From contig NW_005434628.1 of NCBI RefSeq assembly GCF_000315625.1, positions 110,085 through 151,929 of the forward strand: a DNA stretch of 41,845 nucleotides, given 5' to 3'. The notes beneath the pieces are model-generated. The model was given only the letters and a program-made list of their open reading frames with translations. It was not told the DNA's origin and made no database searches. The translations under genes were made by a program, and so were the position numbers. The stretch comes from Guillardia theta CCMP2712 (Eukaryota; Cryptophyceae; Pyrenomonadales; Geminigeraceae). Positions 9,164-20,503 of this stretch are shown here, in pieces; within the stretch, counting starts at the first letter, position 1; every line of letters begins with the position of its first letter.

Positions 9164-11153
9164 TCATGCTGCTCTGGTATCTCGGTCTCTGTCGCTGTCG
9201 CTGTCGCTGTCGCTGTCTGCATCAGCCCACAAGTCGATCTTCGCCTCCTCCACTTGATTCCCTTTGGCAGACGTTGCCACATCCTCTTCCTTCTCTGCCT
9301 CCTCCACAGGAAGAGGCGTGCGAACATTTGCTCGGTTGACCATACTGTGAAGTGTCAGAGGAGCTGCAGGGAGGAAGAGAAGAGGAGGCACCTGGCGAGA
9401 GAGCGAGCTAACCTCGAGCTCTCCTGCTCTTTCTTCTCCTCGGGGTTGAACTTGGCGATCCCTGACGCTGTCATCGTGTTACCAAGGCTGCAGCCCTCGA
9501 GGCCTCAAGGTGTCACAAACCTCTCTTGGCCAGCTTGACCTGCGCTGCCTGACTGCAGAGAAGACACTCGTGAGAGGAGGAAGACTGGGAGGAAGGGAAG
9601 AAGGGAGCTGGGGGGGAGGGAGGGGAGGGAGGGAGGGAGGGAGGGAGGGGAGGGAGGGGAAGGCAGCAGCTTACAGCTTGTGAGGAGGCGTTGGTGACGT
9701 TGAAGGAGAGTGAGCCTTGCACCGGATGTCCAGGAGGAAGGGGCACTCTTCAAGCTGTAGAGCCCAGGAGTCACTTGCGACTGTCACGGTCACCAGAGTC
9801 TTCTCAACTCACACTAACGCGTTTGCGGATCCCAGCTGTTGGCCTGACGAGCTGGAAGCTGAAGGAGTGTCATCTAGTCAGCGCCTCGACCCTCCAGCTC
9901 ATGCCCCACCTGTCGCTCAAGTCGTAGAGACTGTGGGAAGAGCTCAGATGCATCCCCACGGAAGATCTCCGACGAGCGATGGCTGCGACAGCCGCTCAGG
10001 AGGAGCCGCGAGGATGAAGAGCAGTCGACACGGTCGAGTCAGGTTCACCTGGAAGAGAATGCGCATGCTGGACAGCAGCTGACAGCAGAGAGTCAGAGAG
10101 AGCGAGCAAGACGGCAGGGTAAGCAAATGCAGGAAGAGCAAGAGCAAGAGCAAGAGCAAGAGCAAGAGCAAGAGCAAGAGCAAGAGCAAGAGCAAGAGCA
10201 AGAGCAAGAGCAAGAGCAAGAGCAAGAGCAAGAGCAAGAACAATCACCTGCTTGATTGTCTTCGTTCAGCTGATCACCTGCCGTACATTGTCACATCTAA
10301 CGCATCACATCCTCCATCCTTTCACCTTTAGGGGAGCTAGATTGCTTCCTCTTGAAGGAAGCTGCAAGGGACATTTGAGGTGTAAACTATGGACAACGCT
10401 TTCCCCCAGCTCTCACCCAGCAGATTACTCGTGAGGAGCACAGTAGAGCTCTGACGCCAGTTCAGTCGGATCAACTACAATTCGACGCAGAAGGAAGTAC
10501 CTTCTTTCTCAGCAGCATAGCGTTCTTTCCCTCCGCTGCGGCGAGGGAGACAGGCAGGAGGTCAGGAGTTCACACTTGCAGGGCTCGGAGCTCTTCTCAC
10601 CAGAGGACAGCCGAAGCCTTCGCGAGAACTGCTCGTGCTCAATCTCGTGCCTCAGGTCTCCTAGGACCACTACGACTCATCGTCAGCAAGCGACTGCCGG
10701 GGGGTAGGAAAAGACTTTCACCATCCAGATGTGACTTCTTGCTCTCAGCGCTGGCGTCCGAGTAGACTCTTCCAAACTCTCTCATCCCATCTGCCCCCTT
10801 CAAGTCAACAGCAGCAACTCAGTGTGACGGCATCCTCACCCTCTCCCTCTTGCGCCATGTCAACGGGAGACCTCTCTGCAGGCCTCTCGTCCACCAGGCT
10901 CGGGTCAGAGTTGCGCCTCGCCTCGAGCCGCATCGAGACTTTCTTGCAGTCCTTCCTCAGCCACCTGATCTCGTCCAGCCGCCTCTTGCTGCTCGACTGA
11001 TAGTCTCGGATCATCCCCGCATGCACCTTCACTCCTGCTTGCCCCTGCATCCTGCAAGCTGAACAGCCGCATGTCAGACTCCTTGAAGACCGCATGCCTC
11101 ACAAGGCCTTCAGCCCTCCGTGCCTTCAAGTCACATCCGCTCTTGGCGATCAT
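9164..11153 (-). CDS. Probable spliced gene of unknown function (exon model incomplete)
   Basis: Several stretches on the minus strand read like real exons separated by 50-65 nt GT-AG gaps, but I could not join them all in one frame. From 5' to 3' they include MIAKSGCDLKARRAEG (about 11150), a basic segment with DEIRWLRKDCKKVSMRLEAR (about 10900), RHEIEHEQFSRRLRL (about 10640), KNAMLLRKK (about 10510), SSTVLLTSNLLG (about 10440), YDLSDRWGMSWRVEALT (about 9910), TLVTVTVASDSWALQLEEC (about 9790) and an acidic C-terminus ending in a Ser-Asp repeat with a stop at 9164-9166. An intron near 10137-10240 carries an AGAGCA hexamer array. I do not recognise the protein. Frame breaks around 9730 and 11060 may be splice sites I missed or real damage. 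Confidence 0.4.
10137..10240. repeat. (AGAGCA)n hexamer microsatellite
   Basis: About 17 tandem copies. It generates false poly-Leu and Ala-Leu ORFs on the minus strand, and probably lies in an intron of the unidentified minus-strand gene. Confidence 0.95.
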
Positions 11154-12603
11154 CTATCTCTGAGGTTCGAGGTCTACCCTTGGCGTCATTTACATTGTCT
11201 TGGTTCCTCAGATGGGTGCCTTGCCTCACTAGTCCTGCCATCCTCCCCTCCCCTCCACCCCTCCCTTCACTGCTGTCCTCTTTCTCGCCTTCAAACTGGG
11301 TTCCCTCCTTGTCTTATCCTCCTCTTCCCTTCCCTCCCCATCTCTTGACCTTTATCTCTCCTTCTTCAACTGCTCTTGCTCTCTGATTCATCATCCTTGC
11401 TACCATGGCCAGGTTCAGTTCATATCTAAACAATCATTTCTGCCATTTCACGCACTTTCCTTATTACTCCTTCCTACCACCCCAACCTCACTCTTTGACA
11501 ATAACTCGGAGTCGATGATACTCCACCTTCTCCAGAGAGCATCGTTCTTTTTCTCTCTATCCCTTTTCTCTCCGTATCCTCATACTCGCGCTTCCTCTCT
11601 CTCGTACCACGTTGTGGTTGTCTCCCTGCTACTCCCTCCTCCTTCCCGGCCCTCTCTCCCTCCTCTCCCTCCCCAGGCTCCCTCCTCCATCGCCCCATCT
11701 GATCCCTTCGACCTCCTCCGACAACTGCTTCAGTACCCCTTCTCACCCGTTCACTCGGAGTTCCGAACCCCACCCGGTACCCCCCGGTAGCCCCCGGTAG
11801 CCCCCGGTACCCCCGGTAGCCCCCGGTAGCCGCCGGTAGCCGCCGGTAGCCCACAACCCCCTGATCACCCCCACTTGTAATATGACCCCAGTAGTTCCGT
11901 CACCCACCCACCCTCCCTCCGGCCCTCCGAGCGTCCCCCCGAGTCGTAGTACCACCCCCATCGTAGTACCACCCCCATCGTAGTACCACCCCCATTGTCG
12001 ATCAAAATTATCAGTTCAAGGGAAGGAAGTTCCTTCCTCCTTCTGGCCAGACCGGCGGGCCCGGGGGTCACGGGGGGCCGTCCGAGCTCGGAGGGGCCGG
12101 GCCGCGGGCGTCCGTCGGACCGTCACTGCCGGTACCCGCCGTTCACCGTGGAACTGCCGCTCAGCGGCTGTCGGAGTGCGTTGAACGGTGAGACTGGCTG
12201 AAACCGCCGCCGGGCGGGCCCGGGCTCAGCCCGCCACCGCACTCCGGCTGGCCCACCACAGTGAGTGACTTCATAGCGTTCACGGCCGGGCCCGTTGAGT
12301 CGCCGCCCGGGGCTGCGCGGCACTGCGGCACCGGCACTGCCGCAGCGGCTCTCAGTGCCATTACAAGTTACCGTAGTACCCGGCCGCATCGTACTCAGTG
12401 TGACGAGGCCGCGCCGCGGCGCGCTCAACTTATCAATAATTGACTGAGTCAGGAGATAGTTGAGTGACTAGGCTACCGGGACTGGGAGGCCCCCGTTGGC
12501 CCCGCCTGTACAGTACCGTACGGTCATCAGGCCCGGCCCGGCTGTACTAGTAAATTGATTAGAGCCAGAGGAGGGTTGGCCCGCACTTGCCCTCCCAGTC
12601 TCC
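11154..12603. other. Divergent intergenic region, C-rich then G/C-rich
   Basis: No gene is seen. 11230-11720 is pyrimidine-rich. 11776-11850 is a roughly 10-nt CCCCCGGTAG array, and 11940-11995 holds three to four copies of a GTAGTACCACCCCCAT unit. From about 12050 the sequence becomes very GC-rich with G runs and short self-complementary words, and this continues to the GDPD start. Confidence 0.6.
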
Positions 12604-14585
12604 ATGCCGACAGACCATGGCAGGGAACTGGAGGCGCTGGTGGCTGCGGCGAGGGAGGAGGGAGGAGCAGAAGAGGTAGGTTGGAAGGATGTTGACGTGG
12701 AACGAGCGATGCCGGAGAAGAGAGACGCGAGGAGGACCTCTCTCTCATTCTGCACACTCTTCCTTTTCTTCTCCTCGTCGGTCACCCTTGCTTTCCTGTT
12801 GGGCTGGAAGCTTCGTGCCTACGTGTTCAACTACCACCGGGCAGACGTTGGAGCTCGTGCCTGGTACCTTGCAGACAGGCTTCTGGACGAGTCCTCAGTC
12901 TCGGCAGCAGAGCTGCAGTCAGAAAGCTACCAGGGACGACTATGGAGGCTAAGGAGCCTGAGCAGTAAACTGACATGGGACAAGTGCCTGAGCCCAATGA
13001 AGCGAGATGAGCGCTCGATCGCTCATCGTGGCGCGCCTCTCATGTTCCCAGAGCACACGCTTGAAGGATACACCAGCGCTGTAAGGATGGGTGCTGGTGA
13101 GATTGGGCATGGGGCGTGGGGCAGTCGTTGACGGTGCGAGCAGGGATGCTGGAGTGCGATGCTGTGTTCACAAGGGACAGAGTTGCTGTCTGTCGCCATT
13201 CGGCCTGTGACCTCCACTATACGACCAACATCCTGAGGGTGCCGGCGCTCGCGGACAAGTGCGACAAGAAGGTGAGGCATTCCAAAACCCCCGACGGCTG
13301 TTGAAGGTGGGAGACAGTTCCAACCCGGAGAGGGAGCGCGGTGCTGCACCACCGATCTGCTTGCATCGGAGTACAAGCAGCTGTGCGGGACCATGGAGGT
13401 GACCCTGCCTGCTCCTGCCTGCTCCTGCCTGCTCCTGCCTGCTCCTGCCTGCTCTGTGACGCCAATTAGATGATGACAAACGTCGGCGCCCGTACGGTGG
13501 ACGAGTACCTGTCCGTCCCTTCCTGGCGGACGACTCTCTATCAGGTCTGCGTGTGGCACCAATCGACCTTGTCCTCGTGATCGCCGCTCAGGACGGAGGA
13601 TGTGCCACTGTGATGACGCAGAAGGAATACATCCAACTCTCCATGTGAACCTGTCTTGTCTTGTGTCTTGGTTGTTGCAGTCTGACAGGCAAGGGGAAGG
13701 GAGATGAAGGTCAAGATGATCCCGGAGCTGAAGGAGCACGACTACTCCAAGATAGACATACGTGAAAGCTGCCATCTGCCGTCTTTCCGTTGTGAGAGAC
13801 TCTTCAGACTCCCAAGATGAGGCGGCGGATCGTTTCATCCAAGACTACCTTGACCTTGGGGTCCCACCTTCTTTGCTGTTCCCTCAGACTTTCAGCAAGC
13901 AGCATGCGACAAGGTTCTCTGCTGACTCTGAGCAAGCGTCCTCCAGCTCATCTGCTGTAGGTGGCTGTCCAAGTATCCCATAGCAAAGAACACGGTTCTG
14001 TTGTATAGTCCCGGGGGGCAGGTGGAACTCTCGGTAGTTCCTCGATCTCGCTCCATCTTACATGTTAGGAGCAGAACGGGAAAGACACCTGGGAGACGAC
14101 GTACAAGGGATGGTTTGAAGAGCTGCAGCGCCTGGGTCAGCCCATCAAGTTCGCCGGACTTCCGCTCAACGAGGTCATATCGGCCAATGACGCGCTTGGG
14201 GGCTCTTTCTCTCCCACAGAGCCGGTCAGGTACGCCTGCTGCGGGTGTTTGCGATCGCCGTACTGACCAAGAGCAGGTACCTCAAGGAGCAAGGGATAGA
14301 GATCATCGTGTGGACGCTGGAGAGGTCGGGAGCCGTTCCTAGTGGGTGGTACCTCGGTGTCCAACAGGGGAACGCCAGCACGGGAACGCACGGGAACGTT
14401 CAGAGTGCGGTGAGGAAGGATGCGGACATCTACTTGCTTCTCGATGTACTCTTCAAGGTTTGTGCATCCTAGCTGTCTACCTCTCCCGTCCCCGACTGAG
14501 TGCTCTTCAGGAGGTGGGAGTCTATGGGGTCTTCTCGGATTGGCCTGGGACCGTGACCCACTACCTCAACTGCGCCCTCCCCTAA
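12604..14585 (+). CDS. Glycerophosphodiester phosphodiesterase, copy A, 11 exons
   Basis: GDPD hydrolyses glycerophosphodiesters to glycerol-3-phosphate and an alcohol. Exons: 12604-13096, 13144-13271, 13318-13398, 13470-13544, 13592-13644, 13694-13761, 13808-13913, 13961-14021, 14069-14229, 14277-14457 and 14511-14585. The total is a multiple of three: 493 aa from ATG 12604, or 458 aa from ATG 12709. Counting from 12709, a hydrophobic segment lies at residues 12-33, then SIAHRGAP (catalytic His-Arg), PEHT, LECD (metal-binding Glu/Asp), the second catalytic His in [29 protein letters not shown] and a C-terminal [14 protein letters not shown]. The order and spacing match a complete GDPD domain, probably membrane-anchored. 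Seven of the ten introns are 46-47 nt. The first 69 nt of exon 1 lie outside the tandem repeat, so only copy A keeps this N-terminus. The choice between the two ATGs is open. Confidence 0.9.
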
Positions 14586-16319
14586 GGAAAGCACACAGGC
14601 TGACTTGGGACATTCTCACATCCCCTGTACTACGTGACTTTATCTGCCACTCAGTGTGAGGCAACTCATGGTGGTATGAACTGAGTCGAGATCATGAGCT
14701 TAAACTTGGACTCTTCACCGTGACTTGCAACCGTCTGGGAACTCACTCGCTGTGACTCCATCATGACGGTATTAGCAACTCAGACGGTCGGAGTGCCACG
14801 GTGACTGATACGTACTGATACTTTGATCATATGGTCCTACGGTAAACTTGGCAGACGGTGAGGCCGCCCACTGGGCCAGGCTGGGCCCGCCCCCGGGCGC
14901 CGCAAGCGCCGCCGGCCCCGAGGCTTTCAACTGGCAAGTGTACTACGGTAGTCGGCTCTCGGATCCGATGATGAAGGCTAATCACTCGGCAATGTACCGC
15001 GGTGATCGGACCGTTGCCGGGGCGGCCCAGGCCGCCACGTTGCCATCTGATTACACTTAACACCTCCACTGAGTTGCGGCCTCGGAGGCTGCTGCTGCTG
15101 CGGCGGCTACGCGTGACCCAGTGACTCAGCCGTGCCACGAGCCTGCCGGGGGCTGGACAGCTTCTGACTTGCCACGTGACTATGCACGACTCATCTCAGT
15201 CTGACTCTCTGAGGTGATCGGATAGTAAGTTCATCCAGAAGAGTCTGCGACTCAGTGACTCGCTGGGCCCTCGGTCTGACCGTCTGTTCGAGGCCGGTGG
15301 CTTGACCTGCAGCCGCGTGACTAGTCACAGAGTCAGTGGTCTTACTAAGACCTGAGGCCCTCGGACGGTCGCTCCGGATCTCTCACTCCGGTTCAACGGT
15401 TAGTCACGGCTGAGACTCTGACCGGGGCTCCATCGTGACCTGCCAACCCACCCTCAGTACCGTAACGGGTACGGTCACCCTGGTGCCACGGTGAGTCATC
15501 ATGTCAACTTGGTCACAAGGCACCCCTGTGACTCGGAGATCTTGCGGAACTTGAAAGGCTTCCCTTTCAATCCCTGAGACGAGAGTCCGATCCCCTTCAA
15601 CGTACCGGTCATGATCTCAAAACGAGACTCAGACATAAAAAGGTTAGGTCAGGGCCATGGTACAGGAGGGACCGGGCTAAGGCTTTCGCACTAGTACTTG
15701 TATTATAAGATCTTAGCTGTAGAGGCGGGGGGAGCTAAGGCAGAAGGAGAGCCGCCCGTGACCTGGAGAGGAGGAAAACCGACCAGCCTTTTGAGGCCCT
15801 TGTGACTGTTAAGAAGGGGGTCCTTTCGAGTGGGAAAAGGGGGGGTAGAGGATCACAAGGATCTGTATCGGTCTTATCTCACCACGAGTATGGGAGGGTT
15901 TTTAGCGCAAGGCAGGTAGAAGGGGAGGGGGTAGGGGTAGATGGATCTGATTGGGGGTAGAGTCCTGGGGGGTGGTACACCATGGGTCAAAGAGGTGGGT
16001 ATTTCATGCGACAGCAGGGGATGATAGTTCGATCCCTTTCAGAGGTGGGGTGGCTATCTGGGTGGCTATGGAACGTTCTGGTTCGTCGGTGTAGGTAGGG
16101 GTGGTGATTTGTCTCTGAGGCGGACTGGAGACCCCCTTATACCGCTTAACTCCTGCCTGCGCCTGCTTTAACTGAGACCTCGTCTCCCTCCCCTCACCTT
16201 TATCTCCCCTGCCTGCACACAAACCTACCCACTCCACACCCTCCTCCTCCTCCTCCTCGTCCTCCTCCTCGTCCTCCTCCTCGTCCTCCTTCTTGTTGAT
16301 TGATTGTTTCCTTCTTGGT
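14586..16319. other. GDPD-X gap, copy A: GC-rich word-like DNA, then G-tract region
   Basis: No gene is seen. 14600-15600 is dominated by short words such as GTGACT, GACTC, CCACGG and GGTAC. A block at 15600-15860 is conserved in all three units, with an ATAAAAAGG word at about 15637 and ATTATAAG at about 15702. 15830-16130 has G runs on the strand of gene X. 16235-16290 is a CTCCTCGTC-type repeat just before the X start. Confidence 0.6.
15600..15860 (+). promoter_or_regulatory. Conserved block upstream of X, candidate promoter
   Basis: The block recurs near 25870-26130 and 29110-29410, while DNA upstream of it differs between copies. It contains TATA-like words (ATAAAAAGG, TATTATAAGATC). 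A promoter role for X is inferred only from conservation and position. Confidence 0.3.
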
Positions 16320-16527
16320 ATGACCGCCAACCTCCTCACCCCTAGCGAGAACAACATGCACCGTCAGTGTACTCTTCCTTGCTCCCAACCGGCTTCCCGC
16401 TCGTTCTGCCTTGAGCAGCAGAGACAGCGCCGCAAGAGCTGGATGAGAGGAGCGTTTTCCACTAGCTGTGCCAGCATGGCAGTCACGGAGGGAGATAACG
16501 GGCCCATAATCACGCTCACCAATCAGG

Positions 16528-16532
16528 CATGC
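16528..16532. repeat. Target-site duplication CATGC (left)
   Basis: CATGC occurs here and again at 22285-22289, flanking the element. The empty sites in units B and C have it once. Confidence 0.95.
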
Positions 16533-16739
16533 TGTTAGGGATTGACAATCCTGATGATGCTCTTTGACTCTGTGAACTTGAACCACCTTGTTAACTGGTT
16601 TAACAAGCAAACAAGAACCTCAACACAACCGCGCTCTCTGAACGTGTGGAAAGTTAGGATAGCTTTTTATTGTCCAACCGATAGGATAAAGTAAGCTAGT
16701 TAACTGAAGTATACGTAACCGCTTAGGTAACTCCTATCA
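16533..16739 (-). repeat. 3' LTR (207 bp) of the Ty3/chromovirus element
   Basis: The repeat runs TGTTAGGG...CCTATCA on the plus strand, with TG/CA ends, and by eye is identical to the LTR at 22078-22284. On the element's own strand it holds an AATAAA-type polyadenylation word (plus-strand complement near 16662). Confidence 0.95.
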
Positions 16740-16793
16740 TTACGCTCCCAAGCGCACCATCATCTGAGAAACATCTCGATGAACTTCGCTGCG

Positions 16794-19700
16794 TCAGGAA
16801 TTAGTATTAGTCAAATTAAACTCACGAATCAATTGACGAAGAAACGGCGTCGTCAATTCACGAAACGACAACCAAGAATCAGACGCAGGATTATCATAAC
16901 CCTTCCATCTGATCAAGTACTGCACACGACGACCTTTCCCACGACGAGCCAAGATTCGATCCACTTCGTAAAACTCACCATCCGAACGCACGATGGGATC
17001 AGGCGGTGCAACCTTTGTGTTGAAACACTCATCACGAATATGATACGGTCGAAGCTTCGAAACGTTGAACACGGTGTTCTTCAAACGCTGAAACCTGGAT
17101 GTCAACTCCAACTTGACTGTGCTGTCAGAAACCTTCTCCACAATTGTGAAGGGACCCACAAAACGCAACATCATCTTGGGTACTGTCTCTGGCAACTTCA
17201 AGTCCTTCGTAGACAACATCACCTTGTCTCCAACCTTGTATTCGTAAGATCTTCGCTGTTTTGACAACCTTCTTTCTGTATCAATCGCTGCAATAGTCAT
17301 CGAATCTCGAGCAACGTCAAGTGCCGTCATGATATTTTCACGAATAGAATCAACGTCCTCGCACAAATCCATGACAGAAAAATCAACCACAGTCCTAATC
17401 TCACGACCATAAATGATCTCGAATGGAGTTAAGCCTGAAGCATTGCGTACTGTAGAATTCCAAACAGTCTCTAAATGAGTCAGATAAACATCCCATGTCT
17501 TGTGAGGATACTTCATGCAGAAGATTCGTAACGCGTCCACAATCACGCTGTTGAATTTTTCAACTCTGCCATTCGATTGGGGATAGTACACACTGGAATG
17601 TCGAATATCAATTCCCATTAAGCTGAAAACTTCGTCCCAAAATGTTGAATTGAAAATGCTTCCATTGTCAGACAAGATTTGCTTGCAAATCCCCTGGTTT
17701 CTGTACACAGTCTCGAAAAACCCACGCGCTGCTTGTTTCGACGTGATAGACTTCTTACACGGGTACAAGAAGACTCTTCCTGAAAAATGATCAAGAAACA
17801 CCAAGACGGAGTCATTGCCCTTCTTGGACACCGGCAATCCTGACAAAAGATCAACGCTGATCTTCTCAAAACGCTCCTTTGGAATCGCATGACTATGGGG
17901 AACTGCAACAGAACGTTGTTTGAAACTCTTGGCTTGCAAGCATTCCTCACAAGAATTGACGTATGCGAGAATGTCTGCGTTCATCCTTGGCCAAAATGCG
18001 AGTCTTGTTGCTCTCAAGATAGTCTTTGATTTGCCCCCATGACATGAGTGATCATGTACCAGTTCAAGGAATTTTCCTCTAGCGTCTTCTGGTATGCAAA
18101 CTCGTTCTCTTCCTAAAGTATCATGAAAAATCAACACGCCATCTTTCAAATAGAACGATTTGCTCTCCATGTGAGTTCGACGATTCTGTCGTATCCCTTC
18201 GAGAATTGACTTGAAGTACGTTGACTTCTCGTATCCTTCACGAACAAGGTCCAACATTGCGTTCTTGTTGAAACCAATGTCCATTGTTGCTTCATTCCTG
18301 ACCATCTCTGTGCTTGTTGTACAAACACACAACACTGATGGATCGAGATTGAGAAGGTCCGCACGCTCTTCAAATTCTTTCTCGAGCTCCTCATGATTCT
18401 GAACTTCACTGTTCTCGTTAGGTCGAGACATGAAATCAGCAATTTTGTTGTCTTCGCCTGGTATGTATTTCACCTCCGCCAACTGGAAATCTGCCAAGAT
18501 TTGAACCCATCGAAAGAGACGACCTTGCAAATTCTTCTGCGACAACAAATATTGCAAGCTGTTGTGATCCGTATGAACAGTCACTTTGTGCCCATAGGTG
18601 TAATACTGGAAATACAGCAAGGCACTGATTAATCCAAGACATTCCTTCTCACGTGTACTGTAATTCAGTTGAGCTGAAGACAATCGTTTGCTAAAATACG
18701 CGACAGGAAGATAATCATCTGCATGCTTTTGCGTCAACGCTGCGCCAATACAAGTTTGAGAAGCGTCCACGAACAAATGTGTCTCTTTCGACGAATCGAA
18801 GTACGCCAACACAGGTGCGGAGCTCAAACACTTTTTAAGTTGTTCAAAAGCTGTCTGATGTACCGTCAACCATTCAAACCTTGCATTCTTGCGTAGCAAA
18901 TCCAGCAAAGGTAGGACAACGCTCGTATATCCTGGTACAAACTTCCTATAAAAATTCGTTACTCCTAGAAACGATTTCAACTCTTTCACAGTAGTGGGCG
19001 CTGGACGAGCTAACATCGCGTCCACCTTGTCAATTTGTACAGTGATGCCTTGTTCATTGATTCTGAAACCCAAGAAATCGATCTCTTGTGCAAAGAAATT
19101 ACATTTCTTCTTTTTCACGAACAATTTCTCCTCTCTGAAGCGCGTGAGCAAGCGACGAATCAATTGTTCATGTTGCTCCAATGTACCATATGAAACTATC
19201 ACGACGTCGTCCACGTAGCAGAAACAATTATCTATTCCAGTCAACACACTCTCTAAGAACTTTTGAAACTGATTGCCTGAATGTATCAAGCCGAATGGAA
19301 GTCTCGTAAACTCGAACTTGCCCAACTTTGTTATGAAACATGTAATATGTCGATGATCAGGGTTCACTTCAAGCTGCCAAAAAGAACGAGCCAAATCCGC
19401 GTTGCTGATAAATAATCGCGCATTCTTCACATTCGAATACTTTTGTCGTTCTCGTTGAATAGTACGACCGATCTTCTCTGCTAGCTCTGAAATTAACGGA
19501 AGTGGGAAATTGTCATGCCGCACTAGGTCATTCACAAAGCGTAAATCAGTACAAAATCTCAGGCTGCCATCGCTCTTCCTTGTGAAGATGATCGGAGACG
19601 CGAACTCGGAACTGCTCGGTTGAATGATACCACGTTCGAGCAGGTACGTGATCGTCTCCTTCAGAGGCTCTTCAAGAGACAACGGCAAGGGATATGGTTT

Positions 19701-20411
19701 CTTTTGTACCGGTTTTGCCCCTTCCTTCAAGGCTATCTGAGCTTTAAACTTGCGGTTTAATTCCACCCCAATAGGTATCTCGTCCACCAAGACGTCCTGA
19801 AATTGTTGCATAATATTTTCGACCCTCTGCTGGATCAAATCATCAGGCGAAGAGGAATCCTGCACTGCAGATTGTATCACGACCTGATACCATTCTCCCC
19901 CCTGCCGAATATCATGCTCCACTTCTTTTGAAGTCACCATTTGACACAAATTCGTCACGCTTTCGTCATGACTTCCTTTCTTTCGCAAGCATGTAGGCAA
20001 ATTTACCACACTGTCATTGTATCGTGCGTAAACGCGAAAAGTCTCCGTGTCAAGATGAATCTTGTTCCTGTGCATCCAATCGTAGCTTAAAATCACGTCT
20101 GCATGTTTGATATCCAGAACGTGAAGCGTTGTTTTGCTGCGAAATGTACTACCAATCCGAAATTTTGTGCCGAGTATCTCTGTGGAATATTTGATGGTCC
20201 CATCTGCCATGCTGACGGAAAGAACATGATCCTTTGCCTGCTGGCTCTGCAAACCAACGCGTCTCATACATTCCGCTGAGATGAAATTCGCTTCTGCCCC
20301 ACTGTCCAACAGCGCAATTAAAGTAAACGTCCTCCCCATTACATCAATCTCAATCGGTACGCACGGCAACTCGTACGTTTGAACTGTACTTGTCATCTTG
20401 CACACCACCAC
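16794..20411 (-). CDS. pol: Retrotransposon pol polyprotein with C-terminal chromodomain
   Basis: This is a 1205-codon open frame. Counted from 20411: the aspartic protease has LLDSGAEANFIS (Asp36). Reverse transcriptase has LRFVNDL, LPFGLIHSGNQFQ and the catalytic YVDD at 399-402. RNase H acidic residues are about D549, E590, D615 and D659. The integrase zinc finger is His-His-Cys-Cys around 786-824, and the core has D854, D915 and E951 with DD35E spacing. A GPF-type module (FVGPFTIVEK) follows, then a chromodomain at about 1148-1190 with cage aromatics in FYEVDRILARR, IRWKGYD and SWLSF. The nominal start at 20411 is GTG and the first in-frame ATG is at 20396. The frame is open upstream past the gag stop, so pol is more likely made by frameshifting from gag. 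The chromodomain may steer integration toward marked chromatin. Confidence 0.95.
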   Translation of the reverse strand: MVVCKMTSTVQTYELPCVPIEIDVMGRTFTLIALLDSGAEANFISAECMRRVGLQSQQAKDHVLSVSMADGTIKYSTEILGTKFRIGSTFRSKTTLHVLDIKHADVILSYDWMHRNKIHLDTETFRVYARYNDSVVNLPTCLRKKGSHDESVTNLCQMVTSKEVEHDIRQGGEWYQVVIQSAVQDSSSPDDLIQQRVENIMQQFQDVLVDEIPIGVELNRKFKAQIALKEGAKPVQKKPYPLPLSLEEPLKETITYLLERGIIQPSSSEFASPIIFTRKSDGSLRFCTDLRFVNDLVRHDNFPLPLISELAEKIGRTIQRERQKYSNVKNARLFISNADLARSFWQLEVNPDHRHITCFITKLGKFEFTRLPFGLIHSGNQFQKFLESVLTGIDNCFCYVDDVVIVSYGTLEQHEQLIRRLLTRFREEKLFVKKKKCNFFAQEIDFLGFRINEQGITVQIDKVDAMLARPAPTTVKELKSFLGVTNFYRKFVPGYTSVVLPLLDLLRKNARFEWLTVHQTAFEQLKKCLSSAPVLAYFDSSKETHLFVDASQTCIGAALTQKHADDYLPVAYFSKRLSSAQLNYSTREKECLGLISALLYFQYYTYGHKVTVHTDHNSLQYLLSQKNLQGRLFRWVQILADFQLAEVKYIPGEDNKIADFMSRPNENSEVQNHEELEKEFEERADLLNLDPSVLCVCTTSTEMVRNEATMDIGFNKNAMLDLVREGYEKSTYFKSILEGIRQNRRTHMESKSFYLKDGVLIFHDTLGRERVCIPEDARGKFLELVHDHSCHGGKSKTILRATRLAFWPRMNADILAYVNSCEECLQAKSFKQRSVAVPHSHAIPKERFEKISVDLLSGLPVSKKGNDSVLVFLDHFSGRVFLYPCKKSITSKQAARGFFETVYRNQGICKQILSDNGSIFNSTFWDEVFSLMGIDIRHSSVYYPQSNGRVEKFNSVIVDALRIFCMKYPHKTWDVYLTHLETVWNSTVRNASGLTPFEIIYGREIRTVVDFSVMDLCEDVDSIRENIMTALDVARDSMTIAAIDTERRLSKQRRSYEYKVGDKVMLSTKDLKLPETVPKMMLRFVGPFTIVEKVSDSTVKLELTSRFQRLKNTVFNVSKLRPYHIRDECFNTKVAPPDPIVRSDGEFYEVDRILARRGKGRRVQYLIRWKGYDNPASDSWLSFRELTTPFLRQLIREFNLTNTNS

Positions 20412-20503
20412 TTCTCTTTTTTCTATTTCTGGAGGTACTTCTGAATCAAATATAGTTGATTCTGAAGGATCTCGGTCGCCCGTCCCCTCCGCGAGAGACG
20501 ACC

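Noticed and set aside
9944-10247. Poly-Leu and Ala-Leu minus ORFs
   Set aside because: They are translations of the AGAGCA hexamer array.
13405-13451. CRISPR-like direct repeats
   Set aside because: The decamers have no spacers and lie in an intron; this is a eukaryotic minisatellite.
13023-13838. 271-codon minus ORF (and its twin at 23332-23982)
   Set aside because: Antisense to GDPD exons; duplicated only because the cassette is duplicated.
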